64,000 nucleotides of DNA, from assembly GCF_003633685.1 (NCBI RefSeq), contig NZ_RBKT01000001.1:1364001-1428000 (forward strand), read 5' to 3'. The position numbers and the translations under genes are program-made. The notes beneath the pieces are model-generated. The model saw only the letters and a list, made by a program, of their open reading frames with translations, was not told where the DNA came from and ran no database searches. The DNA comes from Micromonospora pisi. Lineage in GTDB: Bacteria; Actinomycetota; Actinomycetes; Mycobacteriales; Micromonosporaceae. Below are positions 16,853 to 25,167 of the stretch, piece by piece (position 1 is the first letter of the stretch; each line of letters starts with the position of its first letter).

Positions 16853-17289
16853 GATTGTTCACGTGCCCGGGTACACCGCTACCACGCCTACGGCCTGACC
16901 GGTCTCGCCGACCGGCCCCGGCCAGGTAGGCAACTCCACGTCGTGGTCGACAATCTCTCCACCCACAGCACCGACGAGGTCAAAGCCTGGCTGGCCGAGC
17001 ATCCCCGGATCGCTTTCCACTTCACCCCCACCGGCTCATCGTTGCCGAACATGATCGAGATCCGGTTCGGAATCATCACCCGGCAGGCCATCCGAGGTGG
17101 CACCTTCACCTCCGTCACCCGCCTGACCAGGAGGATCAGCGACTACCTCACCGCATGCAACAGCGACGCGAGGCCCTTCACCCGGACAGCCACCGCTAAC
17201 GAATCCTGACCAAAGTCCGCTGGGTCCACACCGGGGTCCGCAAACTCCTCACCGACAACGACAAGTGAACGACCTCAATTACGAGACAC
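16838..17289 (+). mobile_element. Internally deleted IS630-family element with intact terminal repeats
   Basis: Terminal inverted repeats of 25 bp lie at 16838-16862 and 17265-17289 and match at 21 of 25 positions; the inner part TCTCGTAATTGAG is identical. The element is flanked by TA on both sides (16836-16837, 17290-17291), the target duplication expected of IS630. Only about 450 bp remain of a usual ~1.1 kb, so the centre is deleted. The element sits at the 3' end of the TetR gene, whose last codons lie in the left repeat. Confidence 0.75.
16862..17268 (+). pseudogene. IS630 transposase remnant (internal deletion and late frameshift)
   Basis: Reading from 16862 gives RVHRYHAYGLTGLADRPRPGR, typical of the N-terminal helix-turn-helix region of IS630 transposases, joined directly to LHVVVDNLSTHSTDEVKAWL, typical of the C-terminal DDE domain (second Asp). 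The region between, including the first catalytic Asp, is missing. HFTPTGSSLPNMIE and RGGTFTSV follow. Near 17204 one base is lost, so the frame stops at 17209 while the family C-terminus (ILTKVRWVHTGVRKLL) continues in the next frame to TGA 17268. It cannot encode a working transposase, but its ends could be moved in trans. Confidence 0.8.
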
Positions 17290-17342
17290 TAGGTTCCGTC
17301 TCGCGCGGATCATGGGAGTACCGGGCGTGGTTTCGAAAGTGA

Positions 17343-17651
17343 TCACTGAGCGTTGCGTTCTGCGGCGGCATGCCACCAGGCAGGCGGGGCCGGCCCGGTG
17401 ACTGTCGCGGTCGACTGGTCGGGATGGAGCCCGAGGCGGCGCAGCGCGGCAGCCTGGATGCGGACGTCGAACCAGCCGTGCCAGTGACCGTCAGGGCCAA
17501 TACCGCAGGCCAGACCCCAGTAGACCTCGCTCGACTCGAAGGGCATCCAATCAATGCCCCGGTCACGCAGTCAAGCGCGGACGGCAGCGAGTGGCCGCGG
17601 ACAGCCAGGGGTGTTCTCGTAGGCCGCGATGATGACCCAATCAGCGTTCAT
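17343..17651 (-). pseudogene. Small unassigned gene interrupted by in-frame TGA
   Basis: The minus-strand frame from ATG 17651 reads MNADWVIIAAYENTPGCPRP, meets TGA at 17571-17573, and continues in the same frame as LRDRGIDWMPFESSEVYWGL and GHWHGWFDVRIQAAALRRLG to TGA 17343. The total would be about 102 residues. A single change TGG to TGA (Trp) explains it. Coherent protein-like sequence on both sides supports one original gene. A second ATG nine bases upstream (17660) has AGGAGG further upstream. I recognise no family. It lies next to the IS630 remnant. Confidence 0.45.
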
Positions 17652-17864
17652 GGCGACCATGATGCCTGGGCAAACCTCCTTGCGGCACATGACAGCGTCG
17701 CCGTCTGGAGGTGGCCCAGGAAGTCGAACTCGTCGGGTCCGCGTGTCGGTGATCGATAGAACGGTGAGGTCTCCGGTACGCATCCGAGCCCATCACCTAC
17801 CGGCAGCGCCACGCCGGGCGGCATCAAGCAGCTCAACCGCAGCCGATCCCTCCTGACCGTGTCG

Positions 17865-18857
17865 TCAATTTACCTCCGGCCCGAACCGACGCTTGTACGC
17901 CGACGGCGTGATGCCCGTGTCGCGACGCATCAGCGTGCGCAAATTGGCGGCGGTGCCAAGCCCGCTGCGCCGCGCGACCACCTCGAAACGGGACTCACCC
18001 CGCTCGATCAACCGGCATGCCAGGGCAAGTCTCTCCCCCGTGAGCCACGTCAACGGCGTCGTTCCCAGTTGTGCCCGGAAGCGGCGATGCAACGTCGCCG
18101 GACTGACAGCCGCACGCGCCGCAAGGTCTGAGACCGTCAGCGGTGCGTCCAACCGTTCCTGTGCCCAGGCCAGGACAGGCGCCAGGGACTCGTCAGGCAG
18201 GTCGGGCATGGGGCGCTCGACAAACTGCCGCTGGCCGCCGTCCCGGTGCGCGGCGAAAACCAGTCGCCGACTCACGGAATTGGCGACCTCCGCGCCGTAG
18301 TCGCGCCGGACGATATGCAACCCAAGATCGAGCGCGGCCGCGCTGCCCGCAGCGGTGAGGATGTCGCCGTCGTCCACAAACAGCACGTCCGGTTCGAGGT
18401 GGACCGAAGGGAAGCGGGCCCGGAAGGAATCCGCCCACTGCCAGTGCGCGGTGGCCCTGCGCCCGTCGAGGACTCCGGCCTCGGCCAGTGTGAAGGCGCC
18501 GCTACAGAAGCCGACCAGGCGGGTACCGCGCGCGTGCGCCCGTCGGACGGCATCGAGCACGGCGGGGCGGCGAGGCACCTCGACGTCGGGGCGGTTGGGG
18601 ACGATCAAGGTGTCCGCCGCGTCGGCCGCTTCCAGATCGGCGACTTCGGTGAGTGTGAAGAATCCGTCCCGCATCAGGGTGCGGGGCTCAGGGGAGCAGA
18701 CCTTGAAGTCGTAGAGTTCACGGCCGATCTCCGGTCTGCGCAGACCGAAGACCTCGGTCGCGCAGCCGAGCTCGAAGGGGTTCGAGTTCTCGTCCACGAT
18801 CACGACAACCCGGTGTACGCCCCCCGCGCGAGCTGCCTGCGAGGATCCTTTCGCCAT
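17865..18857 (-). CDS. GlxA-family AraC-type regulator (copy 1)
   Basis: About 330 residues. The N-terminal DJ-1/PfpI-like domain has VVVIVDENSNPFELGCATEVFG and the nucleophile-elbow-like GFCSGAFTLAEAGVLDGRRA (about residues 115-135). The C-terminal AraC helix-turn-helix pair reads LTVSDLAARAAVSPATLHRRF ... VARRSGLGTAANLRTLMRR. ATG 18857 has AGGA about eight bases upstream. Such proteins sense an unknown small molecule. It is divergent, by 52 bp, from a cupin gene that it probably controls. A second GlxA-type gene is at 38.5 kb. Confidence 0.85.
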   Translation of the reverse strand: MAKGSSQAARAGGVHRVVVIVDENSNPFELGCATEVFGLRRPEIGRELYDFKVCSPEPRTLMRDGFFTLTEVADLEAADAADTLIVPNRPDVEVPRRPAVLDAVRRAHARGTRLVGFCSGAFTLAEAGVLDGRRATAHWQWADSFRARFPSVHLEPDVLFVDDGDILTAAGSAAALDLGLHIVRRDYGAEVANSVSRRLVFAAHRDGGQRQFVERPMPDLPDESLAPVLAWAQERLDAPLTVSDLAARAAVSPATLHRRFRAQLGTTPLTWLTGERLALACRLIERGESRFEVVARRSGLGTAANLRTLMRRDTGITPSAYKRRFGPEVN

Positions 18858-18909
18858 GTGCAATTCCTAGCACTCACGCTGGCCGTGCGGAACGGCGCAG
18901 GATGAGCCC

Positions 18910-19305
18910 ATGAGCGACGAACCGATCCTCCTCAGCAAGGCTCTGGCCTCCTTCGATGCCCTGTGGAGCCCCCGCATCGTCACGCGCGTCAACGACTATG
19001 ACGTCCGTATCGCCAAGGTCGAGGGCGAGCACATCTGGCACGTCCACGACGACACCGACGAGTTCTTCCTGGTACTCGACGGAGAGCTGCGCATCTCCTT
19101 GCGCGAGCCCGATGGGGAGCGCACCGTCCTGCTCCCACAGGGTGCGGTCTTCACCGTTCCCCGAGGCACCGGGCACAAGCCGTACGCTCCCTCCGGCGCC
19201 GCGATCCTCATGTTCGAGCCGGCCGGAACACCGACCGTGGGCGACCGCCACGACGAGATTCCGGACCACGTGGACGCGACGACCGGGCACACACTCAACC
19301 TCTGA
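18910..19305 (+). CDS. Cupin-domain protein
   Basis: A 131-residue single cupin. The metal-binding motif 1 is visible as GEHIWHVHDDTDEFFLVLDGE (two His and a Glu, residues 40-60), and motif 2 as FTVPRGTGHKPYAP (His near residue 96). This gives a small beta-barrel with one metal site, in the cytoplasm. Many such proteins are isomerases, dioxygenases or sensors; the reaction cannot be read from sequence. It is transcribed divergently from the GlxA regulator and followed by a strong hairpin. Confidence 0.75.
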   Translation: MSDEPILLSKALASFDALWSPRIVTRVNDYDVRIAKVEGEHIWHVHDDTDEFFLVLDGELRISLREPDGERTVLLPQGAVFTVPRGTGHKPYAPSGAAILMFEPAGTPTVGDRHDEIPDHVDATTGHTLNL

Positions 19306-19346
19306 GCCCGCATGGCCGCGCTCCGCCAGGCAAGCAGCAAAGCGAA

Positions 19347-19393
19347 AGGAAGGGCCCCTTATTAACGCTATGCGTTAATAAGGGGCCCTTCCT
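19347..19393. terminator. Bidirectional terminator hairpin, GGGCCC type
   Basis: A perfect 22-bp stem (19347-19368 with 19372-19393) around a three-base TAT loop. The stem contains AGGAAGGGCCCCTT and an AT block. It lies between the convergent cupin and pucR genes, so it can stop both. A related hairpin lies on the other side of pucR. Confidence 0.8.
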
Positions 19394-19412
19394 AACAGTT
19401 GTCGCGGACGGT

Positions 19413-21086
19413 TCAGTTGTCGCGGACGGCGTCCAGGGCGAGCAGGGCTACGTGTAGCGACAGGGTGTCGTCGACGGCGTCCAGGTCGGCGCCGAGGATC
19501 CGGGCGATCCGGGCCAGCCGCTCGTAGAACGCGGGCCGGGACAGGTGGGCGGCACCGGCCGCCGCCGACTTGTTCCGGCCCTGTTCCAGGTACGCCCGCA
19601 GGGTGTCGAGCAGCCGTTCCCTGGGGTGCTCAGCGTCGTACGCGAGCAGCGGCCCAAGTTCCCGCTCGACGAAGGTCTGCAACCGGGGCTCGTCCCGCAG
19701 CAGGTGCAGCAGCCCGGCGAGCCCGACGTGCGGGAGCCGGAAGATGGGCAGGTCGTGCCGGCCGCGTCGGGCCGCGTCGGCGACCTGACGTGCCTCGACC
19801 AGCGACCGACGGGCCTCCCGCAGCGAGGAAACTCCCGAACCCGCCGCGACGATCACCGCGTCCCGGGCGGCGCCACCCGGTCCGCTCCCGGCGGCGTCAC
19901 GGCGTATCCGATGGAGCGCGGCGGCGAACGCGGCCAGTGACCGTTCCTCGGCGGCCGGGTCCTGGAGCGCGAGCAGCGCGCCGACGGCCTGGTCGTCCAC
20001 CGCGCTCGCCAGCCCGCTCAGCTCGGTTTCCCGGAGTGCCTGACCAACCGCGTCGGCCAGGTCACGGAGCCGGGCCTGGGCGACCTGGGTGCTGGACTCG
20101 TCGGTCCGGCACCGGACCACCACTCCCACCAGGTGTCGCCGGTCGAGTGTCACGCCGAGCGCCCGCGCCCGCAGCGCCACCTCGTCCACCGGGCGGGTGT
20201 GGTCGAGCAGGGCGGTGAGCAGGTTGCGGTGGATCTGCCGTTCCAGGCCCTCGGCGTCGCGTTGGATCAGCCGGCCCAGCGCCAGCGTGGAGGCGGCCCG
20301 TTCGAGCAGGATGGTCAGGCGGGTGGGTGGGGTGGCCGTCGGCGGGGCGAGGTCGGCGTCGGCCCAGCGCAGCAGCAGGCGCCCCCAGTCCTGCCCCCGG
20401 GCGCCGACGGTGGTCACCAGCCAGCCGGCGTCCGCGTCGTACCCGGTCCGCCCGGCCGGCTGGATCCGCCGCGACTGCTGTTCCCAGCCGCCGAGCAGCA
20501 GCTCGCCGCGGACACCGGCGGCGTCGTACGCCAGCACCTGGCGGGAGAGGTTCTCCAGTACGACCGGGGAGCCGGCGAGCCGGGCGGCCTGGTGCACCAC
20601 CTCGGCCGGTTCGGCGCCGTCGACGGAGAGGTCGGTGAAGCGCTGGTGGATCTCCTCGGTGGCGCGTAGCTCGGTGAGCTGGGCGTCGACGATGAGGGCG
20701 TGCACCGCTTCGGTGATCCGGACGAACGGTGTTCCCTGGCGCAGCTCGATCAGGGGCAGGCCGTGCCGTTCGGCTGCCGCGATCATGACGCGGGGCACGC
20801 TGGTCGGGTAGCGCCGGCCGAGTTCGACCATGAGTCCGGAGACTCCGACGCCGGCCAGCTCACCGATGAAGGCGCGCAGCCCGGCGTCGTCGGTCGGCAG
20901 CCCGATCCCGGTGGTGAGCACCAGTTCGCCACCGTTGAGCAGGGCGGCGATGTCGGGGACCTCGGCAGCGTGCACCCATCGGACAAACCGGTCGAGACCG
21001 CCCTCCCCCGCCACCAGCCGGGGTCCGCCGTGTCGCACCGGGTCCAGGGCGAGCACCTCACGGACGGTAGGTAACACGCGCGCCAC
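19413..21086 (-). CDS. PucR-family transcriptional regulator
   Basis: A 557-residue protein with the full PucR layout. The N-terminal purine-catabolism domain begins VREVLALDPVRHGGPRLVAG and contains AAEVPDIAALLNGGELVLTTG. A middle GAF-like region follows. The C-terminal PucR helix-turn-helix reads LLDTLRAYLEQGRNKSAAA then AHLSRPAFYERLARIARILG (about residues 490-535). Relatives sense nitrogen-rich metabolites and control catabolic genes. No catabolic operon is adjacent, so targets are elsewhere. Its ends are each followed by a GGGCCC hairpin, isolating it transcriptionally. Confidence 0.85.
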   Translation of the reverse strand: MARVLPTVREVLALDPVRHGGPRLVAGEGGLDRFVRWVHAAEVPDIAALLNGGELVLTTGIGLPTDDAGLRAFIGELAGVGVSGLMVELGRRYPTSVPRVMIAAAERHGLPLIELRQGTPFVRITEAVHALIVDAQLTELRATEEIHQRFTDLSVDGAEPAEVVHQAARLAGSPVVLENLSRQVLAYDAAGVRGELLLGGWEQQSRRIQPAGRTGYDADAGWLVTTVGARGQDWGRLLLRWADADLAPPTATPPTRLTILLERAASTLALGRLIQRDAEGLERQIHRNLLTALLDHTRPVDEVALRARALGVTLDRRHLVGVVVRCRTDESSTQVAQARLRDLADAVGQALRETELSGLASAVDDQAVGALLALQDPAAEERSLAAFAAALHRIRRDAAGSGPGGAARDAVIVAAGSGVSSLREARRSLVEARQVADAARRGRHDLPIFRLPHVGLAGLLHLLRDEPRLQTFVERELGPLLAYDAEHPRERLLDTLRAYLEQGRNKSAAAGAAHLSRPAFYERLARIARILGADLDAVDDTLSLHVALLALDAVRDN

Positions 21087-21147
21087 GCTACCGCTCGGGC
21101 GATGACACCAGCCATCGGCGGTGCGGCGCCGACCATCGGCAGCGTTT

Positions 21148-21195
21148 AGGAAGGGCCCCTTCCTCTACCTGAAACGATCACAAGGGGCCCTTTCT
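21148..21195. terminator. Second GGGCCC hairpin, upstream side of pucR
   Basis: AGGAAGGGCCCCTT (21148-21161) pairs with AAGGGGCCCTTTCT (21182-21195) with one mismatch, leaving a 20-base loop. The left arm is also nearly self-palindromic (AGGAAGGGCCCCTTCCT). The arm is the same 14-mer as in the hairpin at 19347. Confidence 0.65.
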
Positions 21196-21269
21196 GACAC
21201 GACTGTCCAGTGGCCGGCTCTGGCGCACCGCTGGGGCCGGCTCTGGCCGGCGTGGCTGGGCCGCTGCGC

Positions 21270-21297
21270 GTTGCCGGCGCCCGGAGGCGCCGGCAAC
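21270..21297. terminator. Hairpin after the large secreted-protein gene
   Basis: GTTGCCGGCGCC (21270-21281) and GGCGCCGGCAAC (21286-21297) form a perfect 12-bp stem with a CGGA loop, eight bases downstream of the gene's stop on the minus strand. There is no U-run. Confidence 0.65.
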
Positions 21298-21304
21298 GTT
21301 CGTG

Positions 21305-24300
21305 TCAGACGGGACGGGTGAGGTGCGTGGCGATGCGGAGCCCGGTGAGTGTGTCGTTCATCCAGGGCACCCGCTCGTGGTGAAGCCCGGCGGTTGTCTG
21401 GTCCGCCCAGTGCTCGTACCGCTGCATCAATGTGGCGGTGCGGGACCGCGCGCTGATGATCAGGCAGTCGCCGAGCGGGTCACCGGGCAGGTTCGACGAG
21501 TCGACCGCGGGCTCGCAGGGCAGCTTGAGACTGACCTGGTTACGCAGCGGGAGGCTGGGGTCCAGAGAGCACGGCGAGCTCCCGCAGAACGCGTAGTTGT
21601 CGCCCGCCTTCCCGTAGGCGTCGCCGATCTTGGCATCCGTCGGCATGTTCACCGGAATCTGATACTGCCCGAACAGGTGTGCGGACAACACGTCGTCCGC
21701 GTCCAGTGCGTTGGGCAGGCCCAGCCGGGTGTACGCCTGGAGCAGCCGCGCCGCCGTGTTCATCTTCTTCAGCGCGGTGGGCACCGGCCCGCTGGCCTGG
21801 GTGGTCAGGTCCCGGACCCGGTCGTACATGGACTTCTGCCGGCCCTGAAGGAAACTGCGCAGGGTCGGAATCAGCGAGGCGTCCACCGCCGTGTTGTCCA
21901 CCTGCGTCGCGGCCCACGAGAAGGTGGAGTGCCCGGATGGCCATTTCTGGGCCAGGCCCTGCTCCGGCGGGGTTTCCCTGTCGCAGTTGTAAAATAGTTC
22001 GCAATCTATTTTATAGAGATCCTCCTCAGGCCAGGTGTAGTGGGCGGTTCGCGAGTTCTGCCAGGGTGCGGCGGAGTTCAGCCGGAACCGGCTGTGGATG
22101 TCTAGCCGCAGGTTGCCCCAGAAGCGGACCATTCCGGTGCCATAGCCGTCCGCGCGGGTGAAGACCCAGCTCGGCGTGTAGCAGTAGCTGACCTCGGGCA
22201 ACTCCCGTACGCCCGCCGGTGGCTCGCCGAGACGCGGCGTGTACGCGTACTGAAGCATCCACACCACGTTCGACATCTGGTCGTAGCGAACGTTGCTGGG
22301 ACGGTCGATCGGGCCGGCGGCGCCGCTACAGTGCGGCACCATCGCTTCGTCGGCCTTCGCCGGTGCCGAACCGAGCGGCTTGTCCGTGTCCCAAAACAGG
22401 TCGTAGTTCTTAGGCGTTCTTACCTGTATGCCGTTGGCGTCCGGCTCCCAACGGACCTGGATCTCGTTGGTCCGAAAGGCGGCCAGCGCGGTCGACAACT
22501 CGTTGGTGGCCGCGACGTAGTCGTTGGCCAGCCCTCTGATCAGGGTGTTGGCGTTGCCGTTGACCGGGCGGCCGAAGCTGGCCGCGAGGTCCATGATGCG
22601 CGTGCCCTCCGCCTCGATCTGCGCCGCGCGGCCGGCGCTGACCTGGGCGGCGTAGGTCGGGTTTTGCAGCAACAGCATGGCGTACGCCTGCGCGCCGAGG
22701 TTCCACACGGTCGGGTTGCCGACCGGCGTCGCCGGTTCGACGATCGACGGGTCGCGCCAACTGGCTATCCGAGCCAGGTAGTTGATCGACCGGGCCTCGC
22801 CGAAGCTGTTGAGCACGTTGGTCGGGTCGAGCGCCGGGTTGTCGGCGTCGGTCTTGGGCACCACGAAGGAGGCGCCGCTGGCCAGCACCGTGGAGGCCAG
22901 ATGGAACTCGTTCTCCGGACCCAGGAACTCGCCGTACGTCGGGATTGGCTGGCCGAAGTTCTCCAGGTAGCCGATGTACTGGTTGATGTCGGAGCGGGCG
23001 TCATGCAGGACGGCGTCGCCGATCGCGGCCAGCACGGTGGCGGCGACGTCCTCCAGACGCAGGCCGAGCTGAGCGACCTGCTGCTGTATGAGGGTGATCT
23101 GCGCGGTGTTGCCGGCGATCGTCTCGTTCAACCGGTCGAACTGGGCCATCATGTTCGCGTACACCGTGTTGATCTGGGCCTCGACGCGCGCGAAGCTGGC
23201 ACGCATCTGGTTGCCGAGGGCCCGTACCTCGTCGCGCAGCGCTCTGACCTGGGCAAGGATCTGCTGGTCCAGCGAGGGTCCGCTCTTGCCGAAGAGCCCG
23301 AGGATCGACATCACGGCGCCGAAGATGTTGCCGGTCATCGCCAATGTCGCGGTGCTGAAGATCGCGTCCGCCACGCCGCGGCCGGCGATCGCCGCCGCGT
23401 ACTTGGAGATCGTGCTGACTGTGGTGAGGACCGCCTCTCCGATCACCTTGGCTTTCTTGCCGGCGTCGGGGTCGGCGAAGCCGATGATGGTGGAAACCAT
23501 GCCCAGCCCGGCTCTGATGTCGGAGATCGATTGCTGCCGCGCCTTGTCCCGATTCTCGGCGTCCTTCTTGGCCGCCGCAGTGCACGCGGCGCTCGGTGGT
23601 CCGTCCGGCGGGCACTTGGGGTCGGTCTCGCCTATCTCAAAACGGATCTCCGAGCTCATCGTGAGCAGTCGCGCGTGCAGGGTGCCGAGCTGCTGCTCGG
23701 CCGCGTCGACGTACGCCGCCGAGTCGCCCTGCAGTGCCAGGATCGCATCGAGATTCACGTGCGACAGTGCCGGGTCGGTCTTGAGCGCATCGTAGGTGCT
23801 GGTCACGTCCACCCCGAACGGCGCACCGAGCACGGCGTTCCAGGCGGTGGCAAACGACGCGTTGGCTGCCCCCGTCTGCCGGACCGCGGACCACACCGCG
23901 GCAAGTGCGTCGTCGCGGCCGCGCAGCCACTGGACGGTGCGCAGCGCGCCGGACGCGAGCTCTTCGCGGGTGTCCCACGGTTCGACGGTCTTGCCGATCA
24001 CAGCCGCGACCAGGCCGGTGATCTCCGGCGAGGTCCGGGTGTCGCCGCCGGGCGTGCCGAGCAGGATATCGACGGACTTGAGCACCAGGTCCTGCTCGGG
24101 CACCAGCAGGTCGAACGCGGTCAGCGAGCTGTCGAGTAGCTGCTTGCGCACCGTGAGCTGGGTCTGTGCCTGGTCGGCGGTGGCGTTCGGGCGCAGCCGG
24201 TGCCACTGGAGGAACTCGGCCGACAGTACGGCGGTCTTGATCCGATCGGCACCCTGGATGTGACTTTCGGTGACCTGGCCGAAGGCTCGGTCGGTGAGCG

Positions 24301-24427
24301 CCGCTTGGGGGACGGGGACTGGGTTGGCCACCGCGGGTTCGCCGAACAGCACGCTTGCCGCGGTGACTGCGATCATGGTCACGACAGCGGTCCCATGCCT
24401 CGCCAGCCAGGAACGTTTCATCGTCAT
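21305..24427 (-). CDS. Large secreted protein of unknown function with helical-bundle core
   Basis: About 1040 residues. The N-terminus is a clear Sec signal (MKRSWLARHGTAVVTMIAVT ... EPAVANPVP, residues about 3-36). Residues 40-300 look alpha-helical. Residues 305-380 are a Gly/Ala/Val-rich weakly hydrophobic stretch (GMVSTIIGFAD, VLTTVSTISKYAAAIAG, FGAVMSILGLFG), followed by a long amphipathic heptad region at 385-460 (LRDEVRALGNQMRASFARVE, QFDRLNETIAGNTAQITLIQ). The C-terminal half (about 480-1040) is mixed, with several Cys. The order helix-hydrophobic-coiled coil recalls alpha-helical pore-forming toxins, but I recognise no family. Start taken at ATG 24427, although ATG 24421 is possible and neither has a good ribosome site. 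Monocistronic. Confidence 0.75.
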   Translation of the reverse strand: MTMKRSWLARHGTAVVTMIAVTAASVLFGEPAVANPVPVPQAALTDRAFGQVTESHIQGADRIKTAVLSAEFLQWHRLRPNATADQAQTQLTVRKQLLDSSLTAFDLLVPEQDLVLKSVDILLGTPGGDTRTSPEITGLVAAVIGKTVEPWDTREELASGALRTVQWLRGRDDALAAVWSAVRQTGAANASFATAWNAVLGAPFGVDVTSTYDALKTDPALSHVNLDAILALQGDSAAYVDAAEQQLGTLHARLLTMSSEIRFEIGETDPKCPPDGPPSAACTAAAKKDAENRDKARQQSISDIRAGLGMVSTIIGFADPDAGKKAKVIGEAVLTTVSTISKYAAAIAGRGVADAIFSTATLAMTGNIFGAVMSILGLFGKSGPSLDQQILAQVRALRDEVRALGNQMRASFARVEAQINTVYANMMAQFDRLNETIAGNTAQITLIQQQVAQLGLRLEDVAATVLAAIGDAVLHDARSDINQYIGYLENFGQPIPTYGEFLGPENEFHLASTVLASGASFVVPKTDADNPALDPTNVLNSFGEARSINYLARIASWRDPSIVEPATPVGNPTVWNLGAQAYAMLLLQNPTYAAQVSAGRAAQIEAEGTRIMDLAASFGRPVNGNANTLIRGLANDYVAATNELSTALAAFRTNEIQVRWEPDANGIQVRTPKNYDLFWDTDKPLGSAPAKADEAMVPHCSGAAGPIDRPSNVRYDQMSNVVWMLQYAYTPRLGEPPAGVRELPEVSYCYTPSWVFTRADGYGTGMVRFWGNLRLDIHSRFRLNSAAPWQNSRTAHYTWPEEDLYKIDCELFYNCDRETPPEQGLAQKWPSGHSTFSWAATQVDNTAVDASLIPTLRSFLQGRQKSMYDRVRDLTTQASGPVPTALKKMNTAARLLQAYTRLGLPNALDADDVLSAHLFGQYQIPVNMPTDAKIGDAYGKAGDNYAFCGSSPCSLDPSLPLRNQVSLKLPCEPAVDSSNLPGDPLGDCLIISARSRTATLMQRYEHWADQTTAGLHHERVPWMNDTLTGLRIATHLTRPV

Positions 24428-24620
24428 GACGGGAAAGTATTCGGTAAATGTATAACGGTACTGAAACAATGTTGATTGGCCAGCTCAACGACTGATGTCG
24501 GCGAACAAAACTCCCGTATCGCCTCGGGCAAGCTAACGACATCAGCCGCGAGCGAGGGCGGATTATCTACTTCCACTCGAGTGGCAGAAGTTCGGCTAAT
24601 TGGGGCGATCAGGAAGGTGA

Positions 24621-24950
24621 TCTCGTCGCCGAACAGCGCCCGACGGGCTCCGCCGCAACCGCACCACCGGTGAGCTGGCGTTCTACCGCTGCCGGTCACC
24701 CCGGCACCGCTGGACCGCCCTGGTCATCGCCGCTCACGCGTTCCTCGCCGCCGCGTCAGCGGCCAGCACCACCAGCCCAAACGGCCTGATCACGATCACC
24801 GTCAACGAACTCTGCCGACTGTTCCACGCTCTGATCATCGAACCTACCCGACGCACCGCCGATCCCATCGCCTGGTCCGTCTTCCGGCGGCGACACCAAC
24901 ACGCAGCCAAGACCAGCCACTGCGCCAGACAGGCCCTTACCGAACCCTGA
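24621..24950 (+). pseudogene. IS701-family transposase C-terminal remnant
   Basis: An open frame without a start runs from 24621 to TGA 24950. GELAFYRCRSPRHRWTALVI then AAHAFLAAASAAS and GLITITVNELCRLFHALI match the tail of IS701 transposases, ending with a basic WSVFRRRHQHAAKTSHCARQ. In full-length relatives about 40 residues (VAGxRWxxEE, GLDxHQVR) separate GELAxYRC from the AHAFLA helix. They are missing, so the remnant also has an internal deletion. I saw no terminal repeats. Confidence 0.6.
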
Positions 24951-25139
24951 AACGAATCTCCTGCCGGAGTACTAACACCCTCAGCGCGACGCCAGGAAAT
25001 CGCCCGAAAAATCAAGGCGCACCTGTCGACCTCTTCGCGCCCGTCAATCTATGCTCTTAACCGCCACCACTCACCACCAGCGCAATCACGCACACAGCGC
25101 CCTTGGCCGTCCGATTCTGCCCGCCCCTTGTCTCATCAC

Positions 25140-25167
25140 TGTCCGCCAATTGTCCGGAGGTTGTCCG
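25140..25167 (+). promoter_or_regulatory. Three TGTCCG repeats at 11-bp spacing over the Scr1 gene start
   Basis: TGTCCG starts at 25140, 25151 and 25162, each exactly 11 bp apart, that is on one DNA face. The last copy overlaps the GTG start codon, and the ribosome site GGAGG sits between copies 2 and 3. A bound regulator here would occlude initiation. Confidence 0.5.

Noticed and set aside
17571-17573. Selenocysteine or other recoding at the in-frame TGA
   Set aside because: No SECIS-like hairpin was evident directly downstream and the neighbouring region is full of gene remnants, so a nonsense mutation is simpler.
22331-24139. Plus-strand open frame opposite the large secreted protein
   Set aside because: Repetitive Arg/Gly/Asp content, no start context; the minus-strand frame has a signal peptide and coherent segments.
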